Part shown: positions 36,563-48,526 of the stretch, piece by piece
How the letters are laid out: each line of letters starts with the position of its first letter
Numbering within the stretch: position 1 is the first letter of the stretch
NCBI RefSeq assembly: GCF_947179515.1
Contig: NC_067481.1
Location: forward strand, 23,194,957-23,258,956
Source: Apodemus sylvaticus
Taxonomy: Eukaryota > Chordata > Mammalia > Rodentia > Muridae
DNA length: 64,000 nucleotides
Direction: 5' to 3'
Program-made: the position numbers and the translations under genes
Notes under the pieces: model-generated
What the model saw: the letters and a program-made list of their open reading frames with translations, nothing else
What the model was told of the DNA's origin: nothing
Databases searched by the model: none

Positions 36563-36641
36563 GCACACCTGGGCAGAGAGGCTTCCAAAGCATCCAAGCC
36601 ACCTTCTTACAAACCAGACCCACCCTCCAGCCTGTGACACC

Positions 36642-36794
36642 ATGCAGTGTTCTTGTGGCCCATGCTGCTGTCAGCCATGCTGCTGCCAGCCATGCTGCTG
36701 CCAGACCACCTGCTGCAGGACCACCTGCTGCCGCCCCTGCTGCTGCCAGCCCTGCTGCTGTGGGTCCAACTGCTGCCAGTCTGGCTGCTGCTAG
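36642..36794 (+). CDS. Micro ultra-high-sulfur keratin-associated protein, copy 5 (50 aa)
   Basis: Begins MQCSCGPCCCQPCCCQP and then follows the family consensus CCCQTTCCRTTCC, RPCCCQPCCC and GSNCCQSGCC, with 25 Cys in 50. It shares Ser4 with the 30996 copy but has Gly6 like the 41749 and 51175 copies. Its upstream flank is clearly closest to that of the inverted gene at 62964. The TATA box is 86 nt upstream, there is no intron, and TAG is followed by the TTCCNNSCH frame. Confidence 0.78.
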   Translation: MQCSCGPCCCQPCCCQPCCCQTTCCRTTCCRPCCCQPCCCGSNCCQSGCC

Positions 36795-37134
36795 ACCACC
36801 TGCTGCAACAACAGCTGCCATTGACACACCTGTTCCTGCCCAACATGTTCTCATAGGTCTTGCTCTGGAGCATGCTCACCTGCTCTTGTCCCCTACAGCA
36901 TCAAATAGACCTCATGAAGATCACTGTACCCCATAACTAGAAGGCTATTCTACAGAGTATGCTCTGACTGGTATTACTTTGATCCAAAAACAATATGCTT
37001 TCCCACACCTTGCTTCCCTTCTCTGAAAATTACACATTCCCCAACCTTTCTGTACTAGGGAAACTCTTATTTGTGAACTATAAATGTAGGGATTTTTGCC
37101 GTGATTTTGGAAACTCGGGATTTCCCCCTCTATA

Positions 37135-37140
37135 AATAAA
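37135..37140 (+). promoter_or_regulatory. Poly(A) signal, micro-KRTAP copy 5
   Basis: AATAAATGTG, 341 nt after the stop. Confidence 0.7.
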
Positions 37141-40100
37141 TGTGGACTTGGTACCAACACCCGACTACAAGTGTCATGAATCTTCATTTTCTCCTGTATG
37201 TCAATACTGGGTCCTTCATTTGAGAAACAGTTTCAGTATCTCTGAATTATGAAAGAAGTACAGCAGCCTTTGTCACAATGCCACTTCTTTTTGAGAGTGC
37301 AGACATTTGAATAAATAGATAGATATACATGACCAACTTGATCTCCAGTGGTGGAATGATTTGGGAAGGATTTGGAGTCAGAACATTTTTGGAGAGGTGT
37401 ACAAGTAGGGCAGCTGTTAGTGTTGTTTCAGAGACCCAGAAGTTTCTCAGTTGTCTCTCACCTCAATTTGGTAGCTCTAGATGTTCGGTCTCACGTCTTG
37501 CAGCAGATCTATGCTAAGCTGCCTGCATCCATTGCCACTGACTTGAGGTACAATCCAGCCAATCCCGTCAAAGTGAAAGTCATATAAAAGACATTCTATT
37601 CTTAAGTGCTTTGGTTATGAGGTGTCTAGTCGGTTATTGTATAGTGCTTGATTTCTCAGATATTTCCCCCTGTGTTCTTCTTGAAGCCATGGATGACCAG
37701 GCACACAATCACTGCTCCATGCCATCCCTGGATCATAGAGGAAAACTTCATGTTACAGATGCAAATACTAGGAAGTGAAACTGAAGTTGAGAGAAGGGGA
37801 GAAGCAGCACCCACTCCTTTTCCCTCTATTTGAATGCAAGAATTGTTTCCATGTAGTTTCCTCAATGTTGTGAATAGCTCTGAACACTGCTGAGCCCAGG
37901 GATGTCCTGTTTGTCATTTCTGTCTCCTGTGGAGAACCTTCTTGCTCTCAAGCTCTTATTTAACTCTCTGTAACACTTTCAAGGTTCTTTTCCCAATATA
38001 GTAGATTTGATTTCAAAGCTAAGTGGCAGACTCCATGCAGGAAGAGCTGCAGTGTGCATGTGACCATCTTGGACAATACCCACCATTTTGTATTCCTGTG
38101 AAGGGCATTTATTAGATAGGCACAGCCACAGGGCTCTGGCCCTGGGACTGCCTCTTGCTGCTGATGGGCCTTTTCATGTTCATCATGCTGAATTCCTCAT
38201 TGTTCTGACACCGTGTGATTAGGCAATGAGAGATACTATCTGGTATTAGTCATTTATGATTGATTCCTGGGTATTGGTCCACTTGATTGGGAAGAATTTC
38301 TGCAGATCAGCAGGAAGATGAAATTTTGTGAAATAATGCTAATTGCCTGAATTGCTGACTTTATATTCTCACAATGTGACATTGCATAATTTCTGATTTG
38401 ATTTATATAATTTTAAGACTTCAGATAGTTGGAAGAATATTTTAGGTTAAAACCTAAAATAAAATATGTCTCCTCCTGCAACATATTAAATTTTTCACAG
38501 GTTGTAACTAGGGTTCACTGAACTTTCATGTGTTACAAGCACCTAAATTGCATTGTAAAGGAAAAGAGCCTTGATAAGTGAATGATCAAGAAAAACATTC
38601 ATTCAAGGTTAGGTCCAAGAATAAGGCCACCCGTCCCCCTATATAGCATGATAAGGAGTATCATGAATAAGGAGTCAGTGATTCTGTTATGAGTGTAAGA
38701 ACAGAAAATGGGTGATTTGATTGATTTCAAAAATAATACGTATGATAGATAACCTGTTTTGTGGTAAGAACTTTGTTAATCAATGACATAAAAATTATTG
38801 CTTTCAACTTATAATTAATACAAGGAAATAAGAGAGATAAAACTATTGCTTTGGATTTATATGAACAATAATAAGAATGAAAGATAGATAAAACTACTGT
38901 TTTGAACTCATACTGAACTTTTAGTATGAAAGACATCTAAAAACAATTTAGTTAGCATTTTTAATAGAAAAACATGTAAGCAAAGATTGTACTATGCGTT
39001 CATTCTTGGTACCAATTTTACCTCTTTTGTGAATGAGGTATTGCTTCTTATTATGTAGAGAATTTTATCCTATGGGGTAAAATAGGATCAGAGAAAAAAT
39101 TAATTAGTAGTACATGCTCACTACAGCTTTGCTTTATACACCAACTACATGGGTATGTATGTATGTTAAATGGTAAGAGGTTGATCACTAAAGTTTTGTT
39201 CTATCCACCTCATTTGTGAATGTCTATAAGTCTGCTGGCCTGTCTCTGTGGCTGTTTATTTGTCTGTGTTTATGTAGGCATATATAAATGTATTTATGTA
39301 CATATTTAGTTATGTATGTATGTATATATGTGTGCATGCCTGTAAGTGAAGTTGTTGGAGCTTCTTCTTAGGAGCTTGCTTCCATGAGAGTGCATTGCTT
39401 CATCCAGTGAGTTTTTGAACTTTTTCTCCATTTCTTCTTGGCATCCCCCAAAGATTTAAGTTTAGAGCTTCTTGCCAGTCACAAAGAACTCCAACCCCAG
39501 ATAATTAAGTTTGTTCATGTCAACATTGCCAGCGTTGTCTCTGTAAATCCACTGTTACCTTCAGAGGGGCACACATAGGTTACTCACAGCAGTGGCTCAA
39601 ATTGCTTACTCTAAACTGGTTTCTCTTCAGTTTATCTTATGGTGTTTGAGGTGACCTTTCTGACCTTGGTCCTTTGTGTTCTCCCAAAGATACCAAAATC
39701 CATGTTGCCATGGTCCTCATTTCATTAATGCTGCCATTGAAATGTAATTTATGAGTTTCAGAGACCTCCATGTTTTGTTGACAAACTGAATTTTCTGCCC
39801 ATCTGTGTGGAGAAATATCACTGTCCACCTTCCTGTTTCAAAATGCATGCACAAAAGTATTTGAAAAATTGTTTTCCTACATTACACATATTAATAGGAA
39901 TACTGGTGTCAGATGTATTAATCGAATGAAAATATAAACCAATTCAACATCATATATCAGACACCAATGGAAAAAGTTTTTTAAATCATTTATCCTCATA
40001 AGTTATAGATTGTCCCGTTGATCATCCAATAAATACCTGCTGTGAGGATAGTAACCAAAATAACTACTCAGTGTACATATGAGAAATGCAGCTCCTCACA

Positions 40101-41587
40101 GAGCAGCAATGACCACAGAATTTTATTTAAATTTTGTAATATTGGGCAGTAGCTCAGGATTTTACCTCATGTTAGAAACCTTAGGTGCCTACTTTGAGAT
40201 AGGTGTCCATCAATTTCTGATGGGAAGTTCTAAAGAGGTTGAGTGAGACATAAGGAACCTGTGAGAACAGGACACGGGATCTGTGAGCATGCTTCAGGTC
40301 ATCAGGGAGACCAGCATAAACCTGACTCTGTTCAGTCCACCAGCATAAACTTGCTTGGGTTCAGTCCACTCCACATCACCAAAACATAACCCTTCTTATC
40401 CCCCAATCTCAAAGGATCAAGACTCGATGACAACACACTGTTCACCATGCATTGGAATGCAGGATTTGACATTGTCCATCACATACCGTGGCCAAATTTT
40501 GCATGCATGCATCTTGTTAGTACTGAGGTCTTCCTAAAATTGAAACCTAATACTGTAGAGAGCCTGTCCACTGAGTCTGACTTGTAGACTTCAGAGCTAA
40601 GCACATAGATGGTTCCAAAGACATACTGTCATCTATTGAAAAAAAATAGATGTCTTTGGAAAAAGAGGTTTTGGAGATCAAGTGCTGGTTAATTAATGGT
40701 AAGTACTGCAGTTCTAGTTTCCTAAAGCTGGAGTCTTTGATAAAACTTATTTAGAGTAATCCTGAGATTCTCTAACTGATTTCTCTGTTCTCTCTTTCAG
40801 TAACTGCACTTTGGTGACGACACTCCAGCATCTTGTTTATGAAAACTGAAGTAAATAAATCAGATGCAGAGGGTCATTTGGCAAGTGGGAAAATATTCTG
40901 AACTTAGGGTCCCAACAATGTGCTTGTCACCCAGAGTAGCTAGAAGCTATGTAGCACATCTCCAGAAGGAAACTTCCAGTTTAGAATTCTACAAGAAGAA
41001 AACAGTCTAAGTACACTTCCTCCAAAGATTGACCTGGGATAAGGAGGAAGTTGTTTGCTATTTCATTCACCACACTTCACTCAACTGACTGGGTCTAAGA
41101 CCAGACTATGTGTTATTCACATAGGTGAGGAGAGTAAGGAAGGTAGTTTCCTAGTCTAGCCCCGTCATGTTCCTTTGACTTTGGTTGGGATGAAATCTAG
41201 TAATTAATAGTTCTGACAAATAGACTTTGTACTCTTTTCATAACCATCATCCCTGCAAACCTACACAAAACAGCATTGATGTTACCCACAGCCACAGCAC
41301 AGGGCAAGGTTCTGAAGGCCTCTGTGTCCTCATGTCAATGGACTTTTATACTCATACTCTCGGTACCAACATGACCCATTATGTGTGAGCCATCAGACTA
41401 ATGACACCTGACAGTCCTGAAGAGAGGCAAGTTATGCCGCAAACCAAAGTGGAAACACTGGGTGTGAATACTGAGAACATCAGGAGTCACTTTCCTTGGA
41501 AGTAAAGAGAGGCAAAATATTTCCCCTAGGCTTCAGCCATGAATTGTGATCACCTAGAATACTGATTCAGGAAGAAAATCTGGCCTC
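37141..41587. repeat. Intergenic body of tandem unit 6
   Basis: Colinear with unit 1 and free of transposons. The hydrophobic module (about 38118-38215) carries a one-base loss after 'ttcatcat'. The TATG-rich tract at 39285-39335 is short. No gene is seen. Confidence 0.75.
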
Positions 41588-41669
41588 TTTTGATAACCTT
41601 TTACTCACAATTCATCAGGAGGAAGGAATGCTTCATGTGAGGACAACAGACCATCAGCAGGGTATAAAA
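41588..41669 (+). promoter_or_regulatory. Micro-KRTAP promoter, copy 6
   Basis: TTTTGATAACCTTTTACTCA, GGAAGGAATGCTTCATGTGA and TATAAAA at 41663-41669. Confidence 0.75.
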
Positions 41670-41748
41670 GCATGCCTTGGCAGAGGGGCTTCCAAAGCAT
41701 CCAAGCCACCTTCTTACAAACCAGACCCATCCTCCGGCCTCTGACACC

Positions 41749-41886
41749 ATGCAGTGCTGTTGTGGCCCATGCTGCTGCCAGCCATGCTGCTGCCAGCCAT
41801 GCTGCTGCCAGACCACCTGCTGCAGGACCACCTGCTGCCGCCCCTGCTGCTGCCAGCCCTGCTGCTGTGGGTCCAACTGCTGCTAG
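41749..41886 (+). CDS. Micro ultra-high-sulfur keratin-associated protein, copy 6 (45 aa, premature stop)
   Basis: Consensus MQCCCGPCCCQPCCCQP through GSNCC, then a TAG at 41884-41886 where every 50-aa paralogue has CAG (Gln46). The C-terminal QSGCC is therefore lost. The product is 45 aa with 24 Cys (53%), the highest fraction in the cluster. The five lost codons and the old TAG are still intact downstream, so the nonsense change is recent. Loss of five residues may be tolerated. It could equally be the first step to a pseudogene. Confidence 0.72.
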   Translation: MQCCCGPCCCQPCCCQPCCCQTTCCRTTCCRPCCCQPCCCGSNCC

Positions 41887-42241
41887 TCTGGCTGCTGCTA
41901 GATCACCTGCTGCAACAACAACTGCTATTGACACACCTGTTCCTGCCCAACCTGTTCTCATAGGTCTTGGTCTGGACCATGCCCACCCACTCTTGTCCCC
42001 TACAGCATCAAATAGACCTCATGTAGACCACTTTTAGCCCAGACCCAGAAAGGCCATTCCATATAATCTGCTCCAATTGATAATGCTTTGGTCCAAAAAA
42101 ATGCTTCCCACACCTTTCTTCCCTTCTCTGAAACATCCACATTTCCAGACCTTTCTCTGTACTTGGGAAACTCTTAGGTGGAAACGATAGAACTTGGGAA
42201 TATAGCCATGGCTTTGAAAACTGGGGATTTCTCCCTCTATA

Positions 42242-42247
42242 AATAAA
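42242..42247 (+). promoter_or_regulatory. Poly(A) signal, micro-KRTAP copy 6
   Basis: AATAAATGTG in the conserved position, 356 nt after the stop. Confidence 0.7.
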
Positions 42248-45200
42248 TGTGACCTCAGTACTAATACCCAAATACAAGTGTCATGAATCTTCATTTCATC
42301 TTCATATGAATATTTGGTCATAAATTTGAGAAACAGTTACATCATCTCTGCACTTGGCACACAGCTGCAGCAACCTTTGTCACAATGCCACTTCTGTTTG
42401 TTTTCAAGTACAAATATCTTTCCATAAACAAATAGATATAGATGACTAATTTGATATCCAGTGATGGAATCATCTGGGTAGGGATTCAAGCCAAAATATT
42501 TTTGGAGAAGTATACAAAAATATAGGGCAGTCTTTAGTGTTGTTTCAGAAGTTCAGGAGTTTCTCAGTTAGCTGACTTGTCTCTTTGTGGCAGCTCCAGA
42601 TGTTCTGTCTAAACTCTTGCAGCCTGTCTATGCTCAGCTGCCTGCATCCATTTCCACTGCCTTGAGGTACAAGCCTTGAGGTACAATCGCCCCTGACGTG
42701 AAAGTCACATTACACACATTCTTCTCTTAGGTACTTTGGTCATGAGGCTTCAACTCAGGAAGTGTACTGGGCCCGAGTCCCCAGATATACCTTCTGTGTT
42801 CTTCTGGAACCTTGCACACATGAGCACCAGGCATGCAATGACACCTTGATGCCATTCCTGGACCATCAACTTTAGGAGGTGAGTGACTACTAATAAGTGA
42901 CACTAAAGCTGAGAGAGGAGAAAGAGCACCCACTCTCCTTCCTTCTACTCGAATGCAGTTGTATCCCCATGAACTTTCCTCAGACTTGTGTGTAGCTTGG
43001 AGCACTGTTGAATCCAGGGATGTCCTGTTTGTCACTTCCCTCTCCTGTGGAGAACCTTCTTGCTCTCAAGCCCTTATTTATCTCTTTACAAGACTTTCCA
43101 AGTTCTTTTCTCACCATAGTAGATTGCTTTTTTTCAACCCTAAACAACAGACTCCATGTAGGAGGAGTTGGGTAGACAAGTGACCTTCTTGGAAAATACT
43201 CACCATTTTGCATGCCTGTGATGGGTGTTCCTTAAATAGGCACAGCCCCAGGGCTCTTGTCCTGGGACTGCTTCTTGTTGCTGATAGGACTTCTCGTGTT
43301 CATCATTGCTCTATTCGTCATTGTTCTGATATGGTCTGATTGGGCAATGAAAGACACTTTCTGGTATCAGTCTTTTATGATTGATTCCTGGATATTCATC
43401 CACACAATAGGAAAAAATTCCTGCAGATCAACACAAAGATGAAATTTCATGAAATAATGTTGTTTGCATGAATTGCTGATTTTTATAGTCTCTTATAATG
43501 ACATTACATAAATCCTGATTTAATTAAAATAATTTTACATCTTTAGATAATTGAGAGAACATTCTAGGTTAGAATGCATGATAAAATGTGCCTCCTCCTG
43601 CAAAATAATTAAGATGACACAGGTTGTAACTAGAGTATTGTGAACTTTCATATGTAAAAAGCACATAAATTGCATTAAAAAGAAAAACATCCTTGGGAAA
43701 ATGAATGCTCAAGGAAATCATTCAAGGTTAGAATCAAAGATGAGGCCACAGATTTCTGTGTGCACCATAATAAGAAAGGCCATGAAGAAGGAGTGGGCAA
43801 TTCTGTTATGAGTGTAAGAACAGAAAACAGGTGATTTACTAGACTTCAAAAATAAGATGTATGATATACAACCTGTTTCTTGGTAAGAACTTTGATAACC
43901 TGTGACATGAAAATTGTTGATTTGAACTTATAATTAATGCAAGGAACAAAAGGTTGATACAACTACAGCTTTAGCTTTATTGGTCTTTTCTTCTAAATTT
44001 TCCCTCAAAACAAATGTCTTTGAACTTATACTGAACTTGCAAAAAATAAAAGATGCACAAAAGTAGGAGTTTTAATAGAAAAACATGTAACTAAAAATTG
44101 TGTTATGCCGTGCTCCTGCGTAACAATTTTACTTCTTTTGTGAATGAGGTAATGCTTCTAAGTATGGAAAGACATTGGGGGGGGATATAAATAAGCTAAG
44201 AGAAAAAATAAAGTTGGTAGGTCATGGTTACAACAGCTTTGCTTTATCCACTCACCGCATGTATATGTATGTATATAAAATGATAAGATCGTGGGCATTA
44301 AAAATTTGCTCTGTCCACCAAATGTGTTAATGTCTATAAGTCTACTGGTCTGTAGGGCTATTTGTCTGATTTTATGTATGTATTTAGGAATGTATTTATA
44401 TAAATAGGACCATAAGTATGTATGTAAATGTGAATGCATGTATGTAAGTATGTATGTTTGTATTTTTGTATGTGTGTATGAATGAATGTATGCCTGCCTG
44501 TAAGTGAAGCTCTTGGAGTTTGTTGATGGGAGCTTGCTTCTATGAGAGTACATTGCTTCATCCAGTGAGTTTGTGTTTGCGAGTGTGTGAATTTTCTTTC
44601 CTTCCTCTCTTCTTGGAATCTCCCTAAGGCTTCAAGGAGTTCAGAACTTATAGCCAGTAGCCGAGGGCAACAAACCCAGATAATTATGCTTGTTCATGTC
44701 AACACCACCAGCTCTATCTATGTAAATTACCTGCCACTGTCAGAAGGGCACAGGTAGGTTGCTGCTAGCAATGGCCCAAATTGCTTACTCAAAACTGGTT
44801 TTTACTCAGTTTCCTATGGTGTTTGACCTGGCCTTGCTGACCTAGGTCCTTTGTCTTCTCCCAAAGATACCAAAGTCCATGTTGCCATGATTGTCATTTA
44901 ATTATTATGGCCATTCAAATGGAATTTGTGAGGTTCAGAGAACTCCATGTTTTGCTGACAGCCCTGAATCTTCTTTTAACCCATGTGGAGAAGGATCACT
45001 GACCACCTTTCTGTCTTGAAATGTGTGCAGAAGAGTGTTCCAGAAAAATTGTTTTCCTACCTTACACATTTTAATAGGAATACTATCAGATGTATTAATT
45101 GAATGAAAATATAAACCAATTCAACATCATATATATCAGAACCAGTGGAACAGGGTTTTTAAAAATCATTTATCCCCATATTTTAAAGATTGTCCATATG

Positions 45201-46800
45201 ATTATCCTCACTTGGCATGAGGATAGCAAGGAAAATGACTACTCAGTGTACATTTGAGAAATACCAGCAGAGATTCTTCACATAAAATACAGGACAGCCA
45301 TAACCACAGAAATTTATTCACATTCTGGAATAGTTTGGTTGTAGCTCAGGATTTTCCCTCATGTTGAAAACCTTAGGTGCCCACTTTGAGATAGATGTCC
45401 ATCAATTTCTGATGGGAGATTTTAAAGAGATTGAGTGAGACTTAAGGAACTTTTGAGCACAGGATATGGGTTCTGTGAGCATGCTTTGGGTCATCGGGAA
45501 GACCAGTATAAACCTGATTGGGATCAGTCCACTCCCCATCACCAAAACAGAACCCTACTTACCCCTCCTTCCCCAACAGCTCAAGACTAGATGACAACAC
45601 ACTTTTGAATCACCATGGATTGGAAAGTAGAATTGGACATTGTCCATCACATATCATGGCCTAATTTTGCAAACTTCCATATTGTCAATACAGAGGTTTT
45701 TCCAAAATTGAGACCTAATACTGTAGAGAGCCTCTCCCACTGAGGCTGAGATAAGCACATAGAAGATTCCAAAGATGAAATGTCATCTGATGGAAAAGAT
45801 GTCTTGGGAAAGAGAAGTACTTGGAGATGCAGTGTTGATTTACTGATGTCATGTACTGCAATCCACAGGGACTGTCCTACCTTCCCAAAGTTGGTATCAC
45901 ATTTAGAGCAAACCTGAGATTCTCTAACAGATTTTCCTGCTCTCCTTTTCAATAACTGAACTTTAGAGACAATACTCCAAGGTCTTGTTTAAGAGAACTG
46001 AAGTAAATAATATGCTTAGGGTCACTTGGCAAGCAGGGACAATGATACTTAGTCATCTGAAGTTAGGGTCCCAAGGAAGTTTGGTCACAAAGAGGAACTA
46101 GAAGATTTGTGGCACATCTCCAGGAAGAAACTTCCAGTTTATATTTCCGCAAGAAGGAAACACTCCAGATACACTTCCTCCAAAGACTGACCAGGGATAA
46201 GAAGGAGGCTGTTTGCATTTTTTTTTTACCACATTTCACTGAAATGACTGATAATTGGATCCAAGACCAGATTGTGTATCACTTGCATAGGTGAGGAGAT
46301 TAATGACAGCCATCTTGCAATCTATCCCTTCATATTTCTTGGAATTGGTTGGAATTAGTTTCAGTAATTTATAGGTCTGACATATAGATTATGTTTCAAT
46401 ATACTCTTTTTGGACTTATTGTTCCTGCAAATCTACATGGAAGTGCATTGTGGTTACCCACAGCCATCCAGGATAGGGCAGCTCCTAAAGGCCTCTGTGT
46501 TTTCATGCCAATGGATTTCATACTCATATTCTCTGCACTTAGTGACACATTATGTGTGAGCCATCAGACTAATGAGGCCTGACAGTCCTGAATGAAGGTA
46601 AGTTATGCCACGAACCAGAGTGGAAACACAGGGAGTGAATACCAAGAACATCTGGTGTCATTTCCCTTGGACCAAAGACAGGTCAATGCACTTCTCATAG
46701 GCTTCAGGTGCCATTGACATTAATTCCTCTCCCATCACAAGAAGCAACCCATGAATTACATTCTCCTTAAATACTGACTCAGGAGGAGAAATGGACCTCT
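42248..46800. repeat. Intergenic body of tandem unit 7
   Basis: Colinear with unit 1, with no large transposon. It contains the longest open version of the hydrophobic module (43236-43442). An irregular TATG tract lies at about 44370-44490 and a G8 run at 44178-44185. No KRTAP-like gene is seen. Confidence 0.75.
43236..43442 (+). other. Hydrophobic open-frame module, unit 7 copy (longest)
   Basis: After a TAA at 43233 the frame is open for 68 codons. It reads IGTAPGLLSWDCFLLLIGLL, then VFIIALFVIVLIWSDWAMKD, TFWYQ and a polar tail. About 23 consecutive residues are strongly hydrophobic, as in a membrane-spanning segment. There is no ATG at its head (TTG at 43257), so if it is or was coding it would be an exon rather than a complete gene. 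Copies at 12.4, 26.6 and 48.4 kb share the frame. Copies at 17.6, 32.4, 38.1 and 53.6 kb are broken. I do not recognise the protein. Confidence 0.35.
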
Positions 46801-46882
46801 TTTGATAATTTATTTACTCACAATCCATTAGAAGGAAGGAATGCTGCACGTGAAGACAGCGGACTCTGGGCAGGGTATAAAA
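46801..46882 (+). promoter_or_regulatory. Micro-KRTAP promoter, copy 7
   Basis: TTTGATAATTTATTTACTCA, GGAAGGAATGCTGCACGTGA and TATAAAA at 46876-46882. It has a palindromic CACGTG E-box. Confidence 0.75.
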
Positions 46883-46961
46883 GCACACCTGAGCAGAGGG
46901 GCTTCCAAAGCATCCAAGCCACCTTCCTACAAACCAGACCCACCCTCCAGCCTCTGACACC

Positions 46962-47114
46962 ATGCAGTGTTGCTGTAGCCCATGCTGCTGCCAGCCTTGC
47001 TGCTGCCAGCCATGCTGCTGCCAGACCACCTGCTGCAGGACCACCTGCTGCCGCCCCTGCTGCTGCCAGCCCTGCTGCTGTGGGTCCAACTGCTGCCAGT
47101 CTGGCTGCTGCTAG
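46962..47114 (+). CDS. Micro ultra-high-sulfur keratin-associated protein, copy 7 (50 aa)
   Basis: Identical in predicted protein to the copy at 16083: MQCCCSPCCCQPCCCQP, CCCQTTCCRTTCC, RPCCCQPCCC and GSNCCQSGCC, with 26 Cys in 50. The DNA differs at several silent sites (for example TGT TGC TGT versus TGC TGT TGT in codons 3-5), so the protein identity is not explained by exact copying alone. TATA box 86 nt upstream, no intron. The post-stop frame reads TTCCNNGCH before a TGA. Confidence 0.78.
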   Translation: MQCCCSPCCCQPCCCQPCCCQTTCCRTTCCRPCCCQPCCCGSNCCQSGCC

Positions 47115-47441
47115 ACCACTTGCTGCAACAACGGCTGCCATTGACACACCTGTTCCTGCCCAACCTGTTCTCATAGGTCTTGGTCTGGACCATGCCCACC
47201 CACTCTTGTCCCCTACAGCATCAAATAGACCTCATGTAGGTCACTTGTAGCCCAGATTCAGAAAAGCCCTTCCACAGCCTGCTCTAAATGTTACTGCCAT
47301 GTTACAAAAAAATATTCATCAATTCTCTGAAACGTACACATTCCCCAACCTTTCTCTGTACTCAGAAAACTGGCATTTGGACACTATATATCATTGGGAC
47401 ATTTGCCATGGTTTGCAAAACTGAGGTTTTCCCCCTATATA

Positions 47442-47447
47442 AATAAA
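47442..47447 (+). promoter_or_regulatory. Poly(A) signal, micro-KRTAP copy 7
   Basis: AATAAATGTG, 328 nt after the stop. Confidence 0.7.
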
Positions 47448-48388
47448 TGTGACCTCGATACTAAAACTCAACTACAAGTGTCATAAATCTTCACTTCTCC
47501 TTTATGTCAAAACTTGGTCCTAAATCTGAGAAACAGTTACACCATCTTTGCACTATGAAAAGTACTGCAGCCGCCTTTGTCACAATGCCACTTCTGTTTC
47601 TTTGAAAGTACAAATATATTTGAATAAACAAATATGTATGAGTAACTTGATCTCCAGTGGTAGAAACATGTGGGAAGGATTTGGAGGCAGATTATTTTTG
47701 TAGAGGTGTATAAGCAAAGCAGGATTTAGTATTTCAGGGTTTTAGGACTTCTCAGTTGGCTCTTTTTTTCTCATAGAGGTTGTTCCAGATGTTCAGCCTC
47801 AACTCTTGGAACTGCCTTGAGTTATAAGCTATCCAATCCCCACAATGTAAAAGTCATATAAAATACATTCTTCTCTTGGGTGCTTTGGTTATGAGGTCTC
47901 AAATCAAGGATTATTAAGTGATTGTATCCCCAGAAATTACTCCTCTATTCTTCTTGAAGCCATGTGTGACATCAGGACCAGGCACACAATGACTCCTTAA
48001 TGCCTTTCCTGCACCATAATGGAAAATTTCAGGGTGCAGTTGCAACTAAAGCCAAACTAAAGCTGAGAAAGGAGGAAAAGGAGCACCCACCCTTCTTCCC
48101 TCTACTTAAATCCGTTCCTATCCCCATGTACTTTCCTTACCCTTGGCATTAGCTCAGAGCCCTGCTAAGCTGAGGGATGTCCTGTTTGCCATTTCCCTGT
48201 CCTGTGGAGAACCTTCTTGCTCTGAAGTCCTTAATTATCTCTCTAGAAGACTTTCCGAGTTCTTTTCCTACCATAGTAGATTTTATATCATCCCTAAGTG
48301 TCAGACTCCATGCAGGAGAAGCTGCAGTAGACAAGTGACCTTTTTGGAAAATATGCCACCATTTTGCCTGCTTGTGATGGATGAGCTT

Positions 48389-48526
48389 TAGATAGGCACA
48401 AACTCTGGGTTCTTAGCCTGGGACTGCTTCTTGATGCTGAAGTGCCTTCTCATGTTCATCATTTCTGTATTCCTTATTGTTCTGACGTGGTATGATTGGG
48501 CAATAAAAGAAACTTTCTGGCTTTAG
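48389..48526 (+). other. Hydrophobic open-frame module, unit 8 copy
   Basis: The frame IGTNSGFLAWDCFLMLKCLL continues LMFIISVFLIVLTWYDWAIK-ETFWL and ends at TAG. Same frame and boundaries as the 26.6-kb copy, with several conservative substitutions. Confidence 0.35.

Noticed and set aside
36436..36936. 166-codon Ala-rich plus-strand frame over micro-gene copy 5 (similar at 10745 and 51026)
   Set aside because: It is in a different register from the conserved Cys frame and starts upstream of the TATA box. Its composition follows from GCTGCTGCC repeats.
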